DNA of 64,000 bases from an uncultured Flavobacterium sp. Its GTDB lineage: Bacteria > Bacteroidota > Bacteroidia > Flavobacteriales > Flavobacteriaceae. The position numbers and the translations under genes are program-made. Below, in pieces: positions 1 through 8,077 of the stretch. Location: positions 1 to 64,000 of the forward strand of contig NZ_CAMLDD010000014.1 in the NCBI RefSeq assembly GCF_946478785.1. The letters are read 5' to 3'. The first letter of the stretch is position 1. Each line of letters starts with the position of its first letter. The notes beneath the pieces were generated by a model that did not search any database, was not told the DNA's origin, and saw only the letters and a program-made list of their open reading frames with translations.

Positions 1-55
1 CAATTATCAATTATCAATTATCAATTATCAATTATCAATTATCAATTATCAATTA
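1..55. repeat. Heptamer tandem repeat (caattat, 7 full copies)
   Basis: The window opens inside a perfect tandem array of the 7-base unit caattat: seven full copies plus six bases. It decays into related caatca-type sequence up to about base 100. It lies just upstream of the ABC transporter pair and contains no reading frame. The left end is cut by the window, so the copy number is a minimum. Arrays like this change length by slippage; an effect on the promoter of the next gene is only a guess. Confidence 0.9.
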
Positions 56-128
56 ATAAATAGGTTTCAATCATCAATCAAAATCATCAATCAAAAAACG
101 AATAATAACATTTAAAACCTTTACCATT

Positions 129-836
129 ATGATAACAATTCAAAATTTAACCAAAGTTTTTAGAACCGAAGAAGTAGAAACATCAGCATTAAGCGGTATT
201 TCTTTAGAAATTAAAAAAGGTGATTTTTTAACTATCATGGGGCCTTCAGGCTGTGGAAAATCGACTTTACTGAATATCATTGGGCTTTTAGACAGTGCCA
301 GCGATGGAAGTTATAAATTATTAGATCAGGAAATGATTGGTTTAAAAGAAAAAGGAAGAGCCGCAGTTCGAAAAGAAAACATCGGATTCATTTTCCAGAA
401 TTTCAATTTGATCGACGAACTTTCTGTTTACGACAATATCGAATTGCCTTTGCTTTACAATAATGTAAAAGCATCAGACAGAAAACAAAAAATTGAAGCT
501 ATTGCCGAAAAACTAAATATTTCACACAGATTAAAACATTATCCACAGCAGCTTTCGGGCGGACAGCAACAAAGGGTTGCTGTTGCAAGGGCTTTGGTAA
601 ACAATCCTAAAATTATTCTTGCCGATGAACCAACGGGAAATCTGGACAGTAAAAATGGCAATGAGGTAATGGAACTTTTAACTGATTTGCACGCTAAAGG
701 TGCGACAATTTTGATGGTAACCCACTCTGATTATGATGCTTCGTTTTCGCAAAAAACGATTCACATGAAAGATGGTGTAATATTCTCTGAACGATTAAAT
801 CAGAGAAATGTAGATGTTTTTATGGACGCTAAATAA
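129..836 (+). CDS. ABC transporter ATP-binding protein, MacB/LolD type
   Basis: This 235-residue cytoplasmic ATPase powers the FtsX-like permease encoded next. Walker A (GPSGCGKST) is at residues 38-46, the ABC signature LSGGQQQR at about 142-149, and Walker B with the catalytic glutamate in ILADEPTGNLD shortly after. The QQ-rich signature and short length are typical of the LolD/MacB/FtsE group, which drives mechanotransmission or lipoprotein release rather than transport through a channel. The 125-bp gap to the permease holds only a 23-codon ORF. In Bacteroidota such pairs occur in many paralogous copies, so the substrate cannot be named. The family is certain; the role as antimicrobial-peptide or macrolide exporter versus lipoprotein transporter is open. 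Confidence 0.93.
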   Translation: MITIQNLTKVFRTEEVETSALSGISLEIKKGDFLTIMGPSGCGKSTLLNIIGLLDSASDGSYKLLDQEMIGLKEKGRAAVRKENIGFIFQNFNLIDELSVYDNIELPLLYNNVKASDRKQKIEAIAEKLNISHRLKHYPQQLSGGQQQRVAVARALVNNPKIILADEPTGNLDSKNGNEVMELLTDLHAKGATILMVTHSDYDASFSQKTIHMKDGVIFSERLNQRNVDVFMDAK

Positions 837-961
837 ATATAAAAATGATCAAAATTATTGTAACAGCAATCGTAATTCTGATTGAGTTTGTTTGCCAAAT
901 ATTCGCAATTATCTAAAACGAATCGGTTTTGAAAAACTGAATAACCATAAACACATATACC

Positions 962-3391
962 ATGATTTTTAACTGGTTTAAAATATTTATTTATCATTTA
1001 AAGCAAAACAAACTGTTTTCGTTTTTAAATGTTTTAGGATTAAGCATTGGAGTTGCCGGCGTAATCTTCGCCATTTTATATTGGAATAACGAAAATGCAT
1101 ACGATCAATGGAATCCTGAAAAAGAAAATGTATATCAGGTACTCAATAAAATTGGTGCAACTGGCGATATTTGGGCATCAAGCTCTATTCCTTTTGGTCT
1201 CACCTGTAAAACTACTATTCCTGAGATCGAATCCATTTGTTTTTATGATGGATGGTATTATGAAGATATTATCAAGTATAAAAATCAAAAATGGATGGGT
1301 AAAAAAATAATCGTCGCCGATTACGATTTCTTTGGCACCTTTCCGTTTCCCATTGTAAAGGGAGCCAAAAAAGATATACTTAAAGAAAGGAATAGTGTCG
1401 CTATTTCGGAAGATGAAGCAAAACTAATTTTCAAGAATGAAGATCCTATTGGCAAAATTCTAATCAACGACAACAAACCTTATGTCATAAAATCAGTTTA
1501 CAAAATCATCAAACCTTCTTCTATTGAGCCTAACTATGTCTTTGGCGGTCTATTGCGCGAAGGTGATCTAAATAGTTGGGGAAACTTCAATTACACTTTA
1601 ATGATTAAAACCAAAAAAGGTGCTAATATGGAGGCCGTTTTAAAGAAGATGCAAAATGTAAACTATGTTAATCGAACTTTAAAAGATGCGAAAGAAAGTG
1701 GTCAGACACCTGAACAATATGTAAAGGAAAATGGCGAGATTACTGTGATTCTGGATCAACTGGATCAGGCACGCTTACATGGAACAAAAACTTCTACTAG
1801 TCATAACTTCCCCGAAGGAAAAGGCAATCTGCAATTGCTTTATATTATGGTTGGTTTGTCTATTTTGATTTTAATTTTATCACTTGTCAACTATATCAAT
1901 TTAGCCACCGCCTCTGCAATTAAACGTGCAAAAGAAGTGGGGGTTCGTAAAATCGTAGGAGCAAGCAAAACGCAAATTATTACACAATTTATATTTGAAA
2001 CAGCCATTATTGTAACCTTAGCCATTCTTTTTGCACTGGCGATAGTCGAACTTTCTTTACCCTATTACAACAACTTCCTCAATAAGTCGTTGACCATCAA
2101 TGGTGGTGAATTTTACCTGCAGCTTATTTTTATATTTGGATTAGTAATCGTTCTCGCAGGTATATTCCCAGCCATTTATATCTCCAATTTTGAAACCTTA
2201 AAAGTTTTAAAAGGGAATTTTTCCAGAAGCAAAAGTGGCATTTGGATTCGAAATTCTATGTTGATTTTCCAATTTGGTATTGCGGCCTTTTTTATCATAG
2301 GTGCTTTAATTGTCAACTCACAAGTTTCCTATATGATGAATAAAGACCTCGGTTTTAGTGGTGATCAGGTTATTCGAATTCCTTTCAAGTCGGCAGACAG
2401 AAACAAAAGAATAGAAAAATACCTGACTACCAAACAAGAACTTCTTAAATTATCAGGGGTTCAGGATGTATCTACTTTTGCAGGTTCTTTTGGGAACAGT
2501 ACCAATTCAAGTTCAGGCTTAACACATAATGGCATTTTCGTACAACCCCGAAATGTTGAAATGGATTTCGGTTTTCTGGAAATGATGAAAATCAAGCTCG
2601 TTAAAGGCCGGGATTTATCTCCTAAATACGCCTCTGATACGATTAACAACTGGTTAATTAATGAGACCCTCGTTAAAAAATTAGGGCTTAAAAACCCAAT
2701 CAACACCATCATCACTTCAGGTTGGGGAGATGAAAAAGGAAACCTGAAATTCAAAGTGGTAGGAGTTGTGAAAGACTTTCATATTACAGGGCTTCAAAAT
2801 AAAGTTCCGCCTATGGTTTTTATAAATATGAAAACTTTAAAATGGAATAATTTTGACAATGTTTACGTAAAAGTCTCCCCTAATAATTTAACAGAAACGC
2901 TTGCCAAATTAAAAACCTACTGGGAGAAAAATGTAAACCCCGATTATCCTTTTGATTACGAATTTGTAAATAAAGGTTTTGCTAAGACCTACGAAGAACA
3001 AGTAAAACAAAAAGACGTTTTCTTTATTTTGAACCTTGTGGTTATTATTATTGCCATCTTCGGATTATTTGCTTTGGCTTCGTTCTCGATGGAAAGACGA
3101 TTAAAAGAAATCGCTATCAGAAAAACATTGGGTGCTGAAACCGATATTTTGCTTAAGGAATTATCAAAACAATATATCATTTTTTGTTTAATGGGATTCT
3201 TAATCGGAATTGTTCCAGCTTATATTTTATTGCAAAAATGGCTTGAAAATTTTGCTTTCAGAATTGATGTTTCAATTATACCTTTTAGTATTTCTCTAAT
3301 TTCCTTATTGCTTCTAACTTTAATAATTGTTTTAACAAAAGCGTATCAGGTTACTAAAATTGATATTTTAAAATATTTGAAATACGAATAA
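962..3391 (+). CDS. ABC transporter permease, FtsX/MacB family
   Basis: An 809-residue inner-membrane permease. It has the double-module layout of large Bacteroidota FtsX-like proteins. An N-terminal membrane helix (about residues 15-40) is followed by a MacB-type periplasmic domain, then a three-helix FtsX domain (from about 290, containing the conserved KRAKEVGVRKIVGAS region). A second periplasmic domain and a second FtsX domain follow (from about 680, with MERRLKEIAIRKTLGAE). The paired VRKIVGA and IRKTLGA motifs mark internal duplication. It follows the ATPase gene on the same strand and presumably forms the transporter with it. A terminator-like hairpin follows the stop codon. The substrate is unknown. 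Confidence 0.92.
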   Translation: MIFNWFKIFIYHLKQNKLFSFLNVLGLSIGVAGVIFAILYWNNENAYDQWNPEKENVYQVLNKIGATGDIWASSSIPFGLTCKTTIPEIESICFYDGWYYEDIIKYKNQKWMGKKIIVADYDFFGTFPFPIVKGAKKDILKERNSVAISEDEAKLIFKNEDPIGKILINDNKPYVIKSVYKIIKPSSIEPNYVFGGLLREGDLNSWGNFNYTLMIKTKKGANMEAVLKKMQNVNYVNRTLKDAKESGQTPEQYVKENGEITVILDQLDQARLHGTKTSTSHNFPEGKGNLQLLYIMVGLSILILILSLVNYINLATASAIKRAKEVGVRKIVGASKTQIITQFIFETAIIVTLAILFALAIVELSLPYYNNFLNKSLTINGGEFYLQLIFIFGLVIVLAGIFPAIYISNFETLKVLKGNFSRSKSGIWIRNSMLIFQFGIAAFFIIGALIVNSQVSYMMNKDLGFSGDQVIRIPFKSADRNKRIEKYLTTKQELLKLSGVQDVSTFAGSFGNSTNSSSGLTHNGIFVQPRNVEMDFGFLEMMKIKLVKGRDLSPKYASDTINNWLINETLVKKLGLKNPINTIITSGWGDEKGNLKFKVVGVVKDFHITGLQNKVPPMVFINMKTLKWNNFDNVYVKVSPNNLTETLAKLKTYWEKNVNPDYPFDYEFVNKGFAKTYEEQVKQKDVFFILNLVVIIIAIFGLFALASFSMERRLKEIAIRKTLGAETDILLKELSKQYIIFCLMGFLIGIVPAYILLQKWLENFAFRIDVSIIPFSISLISLLLLTLIIVLTKAYQVTKIDILKYLKYE

Positions 3392-3416
3392 ACTTGTAGA
3401 CCATTTTTTTTTTAGA

Positions 3417-3449
3417 AAACCCATTAGATTTAATAAATCTGGCGGGTTT
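3417..3449 (+). terminator. Terminator hairpin after the ABC permease
   Basis: The arms aaaccc (3417-3422) and gggttt (3444-3449) enclose an inner stem agattt/aaatct (3426-3431 with 3435-3440). T-rich sequence follows. It lies 26 bases after the permease stop. Confidence 0.6.
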
Positions 3450-3584
3450 CTTTTCTTATAAAGTTAATTTTTCAATCTTCATAAATTTTATTCCATGATC
3501 AAAAAAGCGCAATAGTATCATTTTGAATAATTTCAATATCAATAAATACGATTCAAAAAGCTTAAGAATCCGAACATAATCTGT

Positions 3585-3592
3585 TATCTTTG
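3585..3592 (+). promoter_or_regulatory. -7 box TATCTTTG upstream of the Mrp gene
   Basis: This is an exact match to the Bacteroidota -7 consensus TAnnTTTG, 71 bases before the ATG at 3664. No clear TTG lies at the expected -33 spacing, so this is a partial promoter call. Confidence 0.45.
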
Positions 3593-3663
3593 CAATCTGA
3601 AATTGGTTTAAATAAATATCTCTTTTAAATTGATTTCAATCATTAGAAAAATACAATATCAAA

Positions 3664-4794
3664 ATGAAATTAGATAGAAAAGAAATTCTTAAAGCTTTAG
3701 AAACGATAACTATAGCGGGAGAAGGAAAAAATATGGTAGAAAGCGGTGCTGTTGCCAATGTAATTACCTTTGGAGATGAAGTGGTCGTTGACCTTGTACT
3801 TCATACACCAGCCATGCATATCAAAAAAAGAGCTGAAGACGATATCAAAAAAACAATTCATGAATTGGTATCGCCGGAAGCAAAAATTAAAGTAAACATT
3901 AAAGTAGAAACTCCTGAGAAAAACGAAATTAAAGGTCGTGCTATTCCGGGAATCAAAAATATTATTGCCGTAGCTTCAGGAAAAGGCGGTGTTGGAAAAT
4001 CTACAGTTACAGCAAATTTAGCAGTAACACTGGCAAAAATGGGATTCGCAGTTGGTGTTCTTGATGCCGATATTTATGGCCCATCAATGCCAATTATGTT
4101 TGATGTTGAAAATGAAAAACCAATTTCGATTACCGTTGACGGAAAATCTAAAATGAAACCCGTTGAAAGCTACGAGATTAAAATGCTTTCCATTGGCTTT
4201 TTCACAGCACCAAGTCAGGCTGTAATATGGAGAGGTCCAATGGCTGCTAAAGCTTTGAACCAAATGATTTTTGATGCAGATTGGGGAGAATTAGATTTCA
4301 TGCTTATTGACCTGCCTCCGGGAACTGGAGACATCCATCTTTCGATCATGCAGTCATTGCCAATAACCGGAGCAGTTGTAGTAAGTACACCTCAGGCTGT
4401 AGCACTTGCAGATGCTAAAAAAGGAGTTTCCATGTTTATGCAGGACAATATTAATGTACCTGTTTTGGGAATTATCGAAAACATGGCGTACTTTACACCA
4501 GAAGAATTACCTGATAATAAATATTATATTTTTGGACAGGAAGGAGCAAAAAACCTGGCTGCAGACCTGGATGTTCCATTTTTAGGAGAAGTTCCAATTG
4601 TACAATCTATTCGTGAGGCAGGAGATTATGGTCGTCCTGCAGCTTTACAAACAGCTTCACCAATTGAAACTGTATTTGAAGAAATTACCCGAAACGTAGT
4701 TCAGGAAGTAGTAAACAGAAACGAAAGTTTGCCTGCAACAGAAGCCGTAAAAATTACAACAATGGCTGGTTGTTCAGCAGTAAAGAAAAATTAG
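3664..4794 (+). CDS. mrp: Mrp/NBP35-type iron-sulfur carrier ATPase
   Basis: A 376-residue P-loop ATPase of the Mrp/ApbC group, thought to carry Fe-S clusters to target proteins. Residues 1-90 form a MIP18/DUF59-like domain, and the ATPase domain starts near residue 100 with the deviant Walker A GKGGVGKST and then DADIYGPSMP. The motif usually holding a bridging 4Fe-4S cluster (CPxC after an ENMsyF motif) is absent: here ENMAYF is followed by TPEELPDNKYY. The only late cysteine is in MAGCSAVKK at the C-terminus. The NifU-like gene follows 111 bp downstream, supporting a role in cluster assembly. The family is secure; how it binds a cluster is not clear from the sequence. Confidence 0.93.
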   Translation: MKLDRKEILKALETITIAGEGKNMVESGAVANVITFGDEVVVDLVLHTPAMHIKKRAEDDIKKTIHELVSPEAKIKVNIKVETPEKNEIKGRAIPGIKNIIAVASGKGGVGKSTVTANLAVTLAKMGFAVGVLDADIYGPSMPIMFDVENEKPISITVDGKSKMKPVESYEIKMLSIGFFTAPSQAVIWRGPMAAKALNQMIFDADWGELDFMLIDLPPGTGDIHLSIMQSLPITGAVVVSTPQAVALADAKKGVSMFMQDNINVPVLGIIENMAYFTPEELPDNKYYIFGQEGAKNLAADLDVPFLGEVPIVQSIREAGDYGRPAALQTASPIETVFEEITRNVVQEVVNRNESLPATEAVKITTMAGCSAVKKN

Positions 4795-4905
4795 ACAATT
4801 GAGATAAGACTAATGAGATAATTTGAAAATTAGATAATTAGATAATTTTACTCAACGTAAATTTTCTAATTTTCTAATTGACACATTTTCTAATTGATAA
4901 AAATT

Positions 4906-5145
4906 ATGACAACAGAAGAATTAACAAGCAACGTATTATTGGCTCTTGATGAAATCAGGCCTTTTTTGAATTCTGATGGAGGAGACATTACGCTGATTTC
5001 AATAGAAGACGACAAACATGTAAAAGTTCGTCTTGAAGGAGCATGCATTAGCTGCAGCGTAAATCAGATGACCTTAAAAGCAGGTGTTGAAACAACCATT
5101 AAAAAATATGCACCGCAAATAGAAACTGTGGTAAATATTATGTAA
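4906..5145 (+). CDS. NifU-like C-terminal domain protein (Fe-S scaffold)
   Basis: A 79-residue stand-alone NifU C-terminal (Nfu) domain. The start is taken at the ATG at 4906; an upstream in-frame TTG would add only four residues. The conserved core is LNSDGGDITL, then the CxxC pair in GACISCSVNQMTLK, which in Nfu proteins binds a labile 4Fe-4S cluster at a dimer interface. It lies downstream of the Mrp ATPase on the same strand. The intergenic sequence consists of AT-rich attagataat-type repeats. The two probably cooperate in supplying clusters to apoproteins. Confidence 0.9.
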   Translation: MTTEELTSNVLLALDEIRPFLNSDGGDITLISIEDDKHVKVRLEGACISCSVNQMTLKAGVETTIKKYAPQIETVVNIM

Positions 5146-5327
5146 CAAAAAGTAACTATTACTTCTCTTTTTAAGGTTAATAAAATTAACAAGAATAATA
5201 GACTTTTGAACTAACTTGCTGTAATTTTTAAAAGAAAGCAACGAAAACAATTATTTTTTTACGATTTCAATAAAAAACAATATAAAGATTTAAGACATTC
5301 AATTAAGAAAACTGTTACATATTAACT

Positions 5328-5335
5328 TAAATTTG
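5328..5335 (+). promoter_or_regulatory. -7 box TAAATTTG before the secreted 161-residue protein
   Basis: Matches TAnnTTTG, 22 bases before the ATG at 5358. No convincing -33 TTG is present. Confidence 0.4.
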
Positions 5336-5357
5336 TAACATCCTTAAATCAAGAATC

Positions 5358-5843
5358 ATGAAAAAATATTACATACTGTTTTTATTATTGTTGTCAGTAA
5401 GTATAAATTATGCCCAAAGAAGTACAGAAACACTAATTGTTGCAAAAGCCTGGCTTAATGAATCAGAAGAATGGTCAGATTATAATTATTCCGGGAAAAT
5501 TGTATTTGTAATAAGCGGTAACAATGAAGAAGGGAGTCTTAGAATAGGAAATTATGATTTTTTGTATGACTTTTGCCAAGGCAAAGCAAACTTTTCAAAT
5601 AAAGCGGCTTACAATACAGCAGAGTTTTCGCATCCAAGAAAAATATCAGCTTCGACAGATAAACAAGGAGTTGTAAATTCAACTTATGAAGGGACGTTGA
5701 TTTTTCAATTGGATAAGGATTATTATTCCGTAATTGCTATAGTTACATTATTAGAAAAAGGCGGTAGTATATTAGGTGCAAAAATGCATCTTAAGGACAG
5801 TAATAGAAGAGAATACGCATTTAGCTTAAAACCAAATAGTTAA
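5358..5843 (+). CDS. Secreted protein of unknown function, 161 residues
   Basis: I do not recognise a family. The N-terminus (MKKYYILFLLLLSVSINYAQ) is a clear Sec signal peptide with likely cleavage after YA, so the mature protein of about 142 residues is periplasmic or exported. The rest is rich in Ser, Asn, Tyr and charged residues with alternating hydrophobics, suggesting a beta-rich fold. It lacks a lipobox cysteine, C-terminal sorting domain or catalytic motif that I can name. It lies between the NifU-like and ferredoxin genes, separated by 212 and 64 bp, with its own -7 box. A link to Fe-S metabolism is therefore not implied. Confidence 0.8.
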   Translation: MKKYYILFLLLLSVSINYAQRSTETLIVAKAWLNESEEWSDYNYSGKIVFVISGNNEEGSLRIGNYDFLYDFCQGKANFSNKAAYNTAEFSHPRKISASTDKQGVVNSTYEGTLIFQLDKDYYSVIAIVTLLEKGGSILGAKMHLKDSNRREYAFSLKPNS

Positions 5844-5907
5844 TAAATATTTAGTATTTATTAATGTTTATTAAAATACTAAGTAAGTAAAATTCCAATA
5901 ATTTAAA

Positions 5908-6225
5908 ATGGATGTATTAATAAAGATTAAAGATCGAGAAGGAGTTATACACGAATTACAGGCTCCAACTGATATGGCAATGAATATAATGGAGTTATGC
6001 AAAGCATACGAACTTCCTGTTGAAGGAACTTGTGGCGGAATGGCCATGTGTGCTTCCTGCCAGTGTTATGTTCTGAATGATGTTGCATTACCAGAAATGG
6101 GAGATGAAGAAGAAGCCATGCTTTCGGAAGCGTTTTATGTTAAGTCTAACAGCCGTTTAGGTTGCCAGATTCCAATTACTACAGAATTAGAAGGTTTAGA
6201 GCTTGAACTGGCTCCGGAATATTAA
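5908..6225 (+). CDS. 2Fe-2S ferredoxin
   Basis: A 105-residue ferredoxin, an electron carrier in the cytoplasm. Three cluster cysteines lie in GTCGGMAMCASCQC (C-x5-C-x2-C spacing) and the fourth in SRLGCQIPI near the C-terminus. This matches the adrenodoxin/Isc-type 2Fe-2S fold, and the DEEEAML stretch before the last cysteine is also typical of that group. The nearby mrp and nfu genes suggest a role in Fe-S cluster biogenesis or as donor to a redox enzyme; the partner is not encoded here. A strong terminator follows. Confidence 0.92.
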   Translation: MDVLIKIKDREGVIHELQAPTDMAMNIMELCKAYELPVEGTCGGMAMCASCQCYVLNDVALPEMGDEEEAMLSEAFYVKSNSRLGCQIPITTELEGLELELAPEY

Positions 6226-6246
6226 TAATAAAATTCCAAAAATTTT

Positions 6247-6300
6247 AAATTCCAAAATCCAATAAGACATATAAAAGGATTTTGGAATTTTTGTTTTGAA
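6247..6300 (+). terminator. Terminator after the ferredoxin gene
   Basis: A 14-bp stem (6247-6260 with 6287-6300; core ccaaaatcc/ggattttgg) is followed by tttgtttt. It lies 21 bases after the ferredoxin stop. Confidence 0.75.
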
Positions 6301-6336
6301 ACTATCTGACTCCTGAATTTTTACAACCTTATAATT

Positions 6337-6368
6337 AAACCCGACAGGTTTTTCAGCCTGTCGGGTTT
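6337..6368. repeat. Dispersed hairpin repeat, aaacccgacagg type
   Basis: Perfect 12-bp arms aaacccgacagg and cctgtcgggttt enclose an 8-base loop. The same arms recur at 61412-61443 as a loopless palindrome, so this is a repeat family rather than a one-off terminator. Confidence 0.8.
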
Positions 6369-6400
6369 GGACGATGCAATATTTACTAGATTTCACAAAA

Positions 6401-6431
6401 AAACCGTAATCACTTTTCGTAATTACGGTTT
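6401..6431 (-). terminator. Terminator of asd
   Basis: The perfect arms aaaccgtaat and attacggttt (6401-6410 with 6422-6431) lie 33 bases beyond the asd stop. On the minus strand a run of T follows the stem. Confidence 0.75.
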
Positions 6432-6463
6432 TTCATTATAACAATTTTTGTAACCTCAGTTTA

Positions 6464-7453
6464 TTATACCAAACCGGCTGAAATTAAATATTCAGCAATT
6501 TGGATTGTGTTTGTAGCTGCACCTTTTCTTAAGTTATCAGCAACAATCCACATGTTTAATGTATTTGGTTGGCTTTCATCACGACGGATCCTCCCAACAA
6601 ATACATCGTTTTTACCTTCAGCATACAATGGCATTGGATAGGTAAATGTATCCAGATTATCCTGAACCACTACTCCATCAGTATGGTGTAATATTTCGCG
6701 AACTTCATTCACTTCAAAATCATTTGTAAACTCAACATTTACAGCTTCACTATGACCGCCAACAACAGGTACACGAACAGCTGTAGCTGTAACTCTGATT
6801 GTATTGTCATTCAGGATTTTTTGAGTTTCACGAACTAATTTCATTTCTTCCTTAGTGTATCCGTTTTCTTCAAAACTGTCGCAATGAGGAATTGCATTTC
6901 TGTGAATTGGGTATTTGTATGCCATATCACCTTGCACCCCTGCATATTCATTTTCTAACTGTCTAACCGCTTTTACACCCGTTCCGGTAATAGATTGGTA
7001 AGTTGAAACAATGATTCTTTTGATGTTGTATTTTCTATGTAAAGGGGCTAATGCCAACACCATCTGAATAGTAGAACAGTTAGGGTTTGCAATAATTTTA
7101 TCCTCTTTAGTTAAAGTATCTGCATTGATTTCAGGAACTACTAATTTTTTTGTTGGATCCATTCTCCATGCAGAAGAATTATCAATAACAGTTGTGCCGG
7201 CTTCAGCAAATTTTGGTGCCCATTCTAAAGAAGTATCTCCTCCCGCAGAAAAAACTGCAATATCTGCTTTCATATCAACAGCAGTCTGCAAACCAACAAC
7301 TTTATATTTTTGACCTTTATATTCTATTTCTTTACCTACAGATTTCTCTGAAGCAACCGGAATTAATTCTGTAACTGGAAAATTTCTTTCTGCTAAAACT
7401 TTTAACATTATCTCGCCAACCATACCGGTGGCGCCTACAACCGCTATTCTCAT
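6464..7453 (-). CDS. asd: Aspartate-semialdehyde dehydrogenase
   Basis: This 329-residue enzyme catalyses the NADPH-dependent reduction of aspartyl phosphate to aspartate semialdehyde. That is the branch point to lysine/diaminopimelate, threonine and methionine. The Rossmann motif VGATGMVGEIMLKVL starts at residue 4. The catalytic cysteine lies in IANPNCSTIQM, the substrate-binding region follows in YQSITGTG, and the acid-base histidine is in VVGGHSEAVNVE. The start at 7453 (MRIAVVG) fits the family; an in-frame Met at 7495 would fall inside the -7 promoter box. The gene is monocistronic, with its own promoter and terminator. Confidence 0.96.
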   Translation of the reverse strand: MRIAVVGATGMVGEIMLKVLAERNFPVTELIPVASEKSVGKEIEYKGQKYKVVGLQTAVDMKADIAVFSAGGDTSLEWAPKFAEAGTTVIDNSSAWRMDPTKKLVVPEINADTLTKEDKIIANPNCSTIQMVLALAPLHRKYNIKRIIVSTYQSITGTGVKAVRQLENEYAGVQGDMAYKYPIHRNAIPHCDSFEENGYTKEEMKLVRETQKILNDNTIRVTATAVRVPVVGGHSEAVNVEFTNDFEVNEVREILHHTDGVVVQDNLDTFTYPMPLYAEGKNDVFVGRIRRDESQPNTLNMWIVADNLRKGAATNTIQIAEYLISAGLV

Positions 7454-7492
7454 TTTTATATTTTTAATTATGAATATTTCTACTTTAGACTG

Positions 7493-7522
7493 CAAAAGTA
7501 AGTATATTAATGACGATTACAA
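7493..7522 (-). promoter_or_regulatory. Promoter of asd (TTG-N19-TACTTTTG)
   Basis: Reading the minus strand, TTG at 7520-7522 is followed after exactly 19 bases by TACTTTTG at 7493-7500. This is a full match to the Bacteroidota primary-sigma promoter. It places transcription initiation close to 7486 and supports translation from 7453. Confidence 0.75.
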
Positions 7523-7571
7523 TTCGATTCACAAAAAATAACAAATTGTTACAAATTAAACAAAATAAAAA

Positions 7572-7593
7572 AACCGCCCAATTAAGAGCGGTT
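7572..7593 (-). terminator. Terminator of mscL
   Basis: The arms aaccgc and gcggtt (7572-7577 with 7588-7593) are followed on the minus strand by a T run. It lies about 32 bases past the mscL stop. Confidence 0.65.
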
Positions 7594-7625
7594 AAGTTAG
7601 ACTTAGTGTAGCGGTATATTGTATT

Positions 7626-8009
7626 TTATTGTTTATTTTTTAAAAGATCTCTAATTTGGGTAAGAAGTTCTTCCTGTGTTGGCGCTGCTGGCTGATTAGG
7701 TGCTGGCTCTTCTTTCTTTTTAAGATTGTTTAATCCTTTAATAATCAAGAACAAAACAAAAGCTACAATCATAAAATTAATTACTGCCGAAAGAAACATT
7801 CCGTATTTTACCCCACCAAAGGCCGTAAGATCCTGAATTTTTTCTAAATGTGCTGCTTCTAGAGCTGGTTTTAATACTAAAGGTGTAATCACGTCTTCTA
7901 TAAATGAACTTACAATCTTACCAAAAGCAGCTCCAATAATTACAGCAACAGCAAGGTCAACTACATTGCCTTTCATTGCAAATGCCTTAAATTCTGAAAA
8001 AAATCCCAT
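7626..8009 (-). CDS. mscL: Large-conductance mechanosensitive channel
   Basis: A 127-residue inner-membrane channel that opens as an emergency valve on hypo-osmotic shock. The N-terminal amphipathic helix MGFFSEFKAFAMKGNVVDLA leads into transmembrane helix 1 (VIIGAAFGKIVSSFIEDVI, the pore-lining helix). A periplasmic loop with KYGMFLSAVINF follows, then helix 2 (FMIVAFVLFLIIKGL) and a charged cytoplasmic bundle (KKKEEPAP...LLTQIRDLL). Length and helix order match the family. It lies between asd and murF-alr on the same strand but has its own terminator. Confidence 0.97.
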   Translation of the reverse strand: MGFFSEFKAFAMKGNVVDLAVAVIIGAAFGKIVSSFIEDVITPLVLKPALEAAHLEKIQDLTAFGGVKYGMFLSAVINFMIVAFVLFLIIKGLNNLKKKEEPAPNQPAAPTQEELLTQIRDLLKNKQ

Positions 8010-8077
8010 ATCTGATTTGTTTAGTTTTTAAATAAATGAATATCGAAAATACGTAATTTTATTTAAAATTCTTAATT

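Noticed and set aside
1..100. CRISPR-like reading of the heptamer array
   Set aside because: The units are 7 bases with no spacers. No CRISPR repeat-spacer pattern or cas gene was found in the window.
845..916. 23-codon ORF between the ABC ATPase and permease genes
   Set aside because: Hydrophobic, ATG-initiated and in the same direction, but too short and without a promoter or known relatives. Chance ORFs of this size are common in AT-rich DNA.
7125..7374. ORFs on the plus strand within asd
   Set aside because: They are antisense shadows of an intact asd frame and have no start signals or recognisable motifs.
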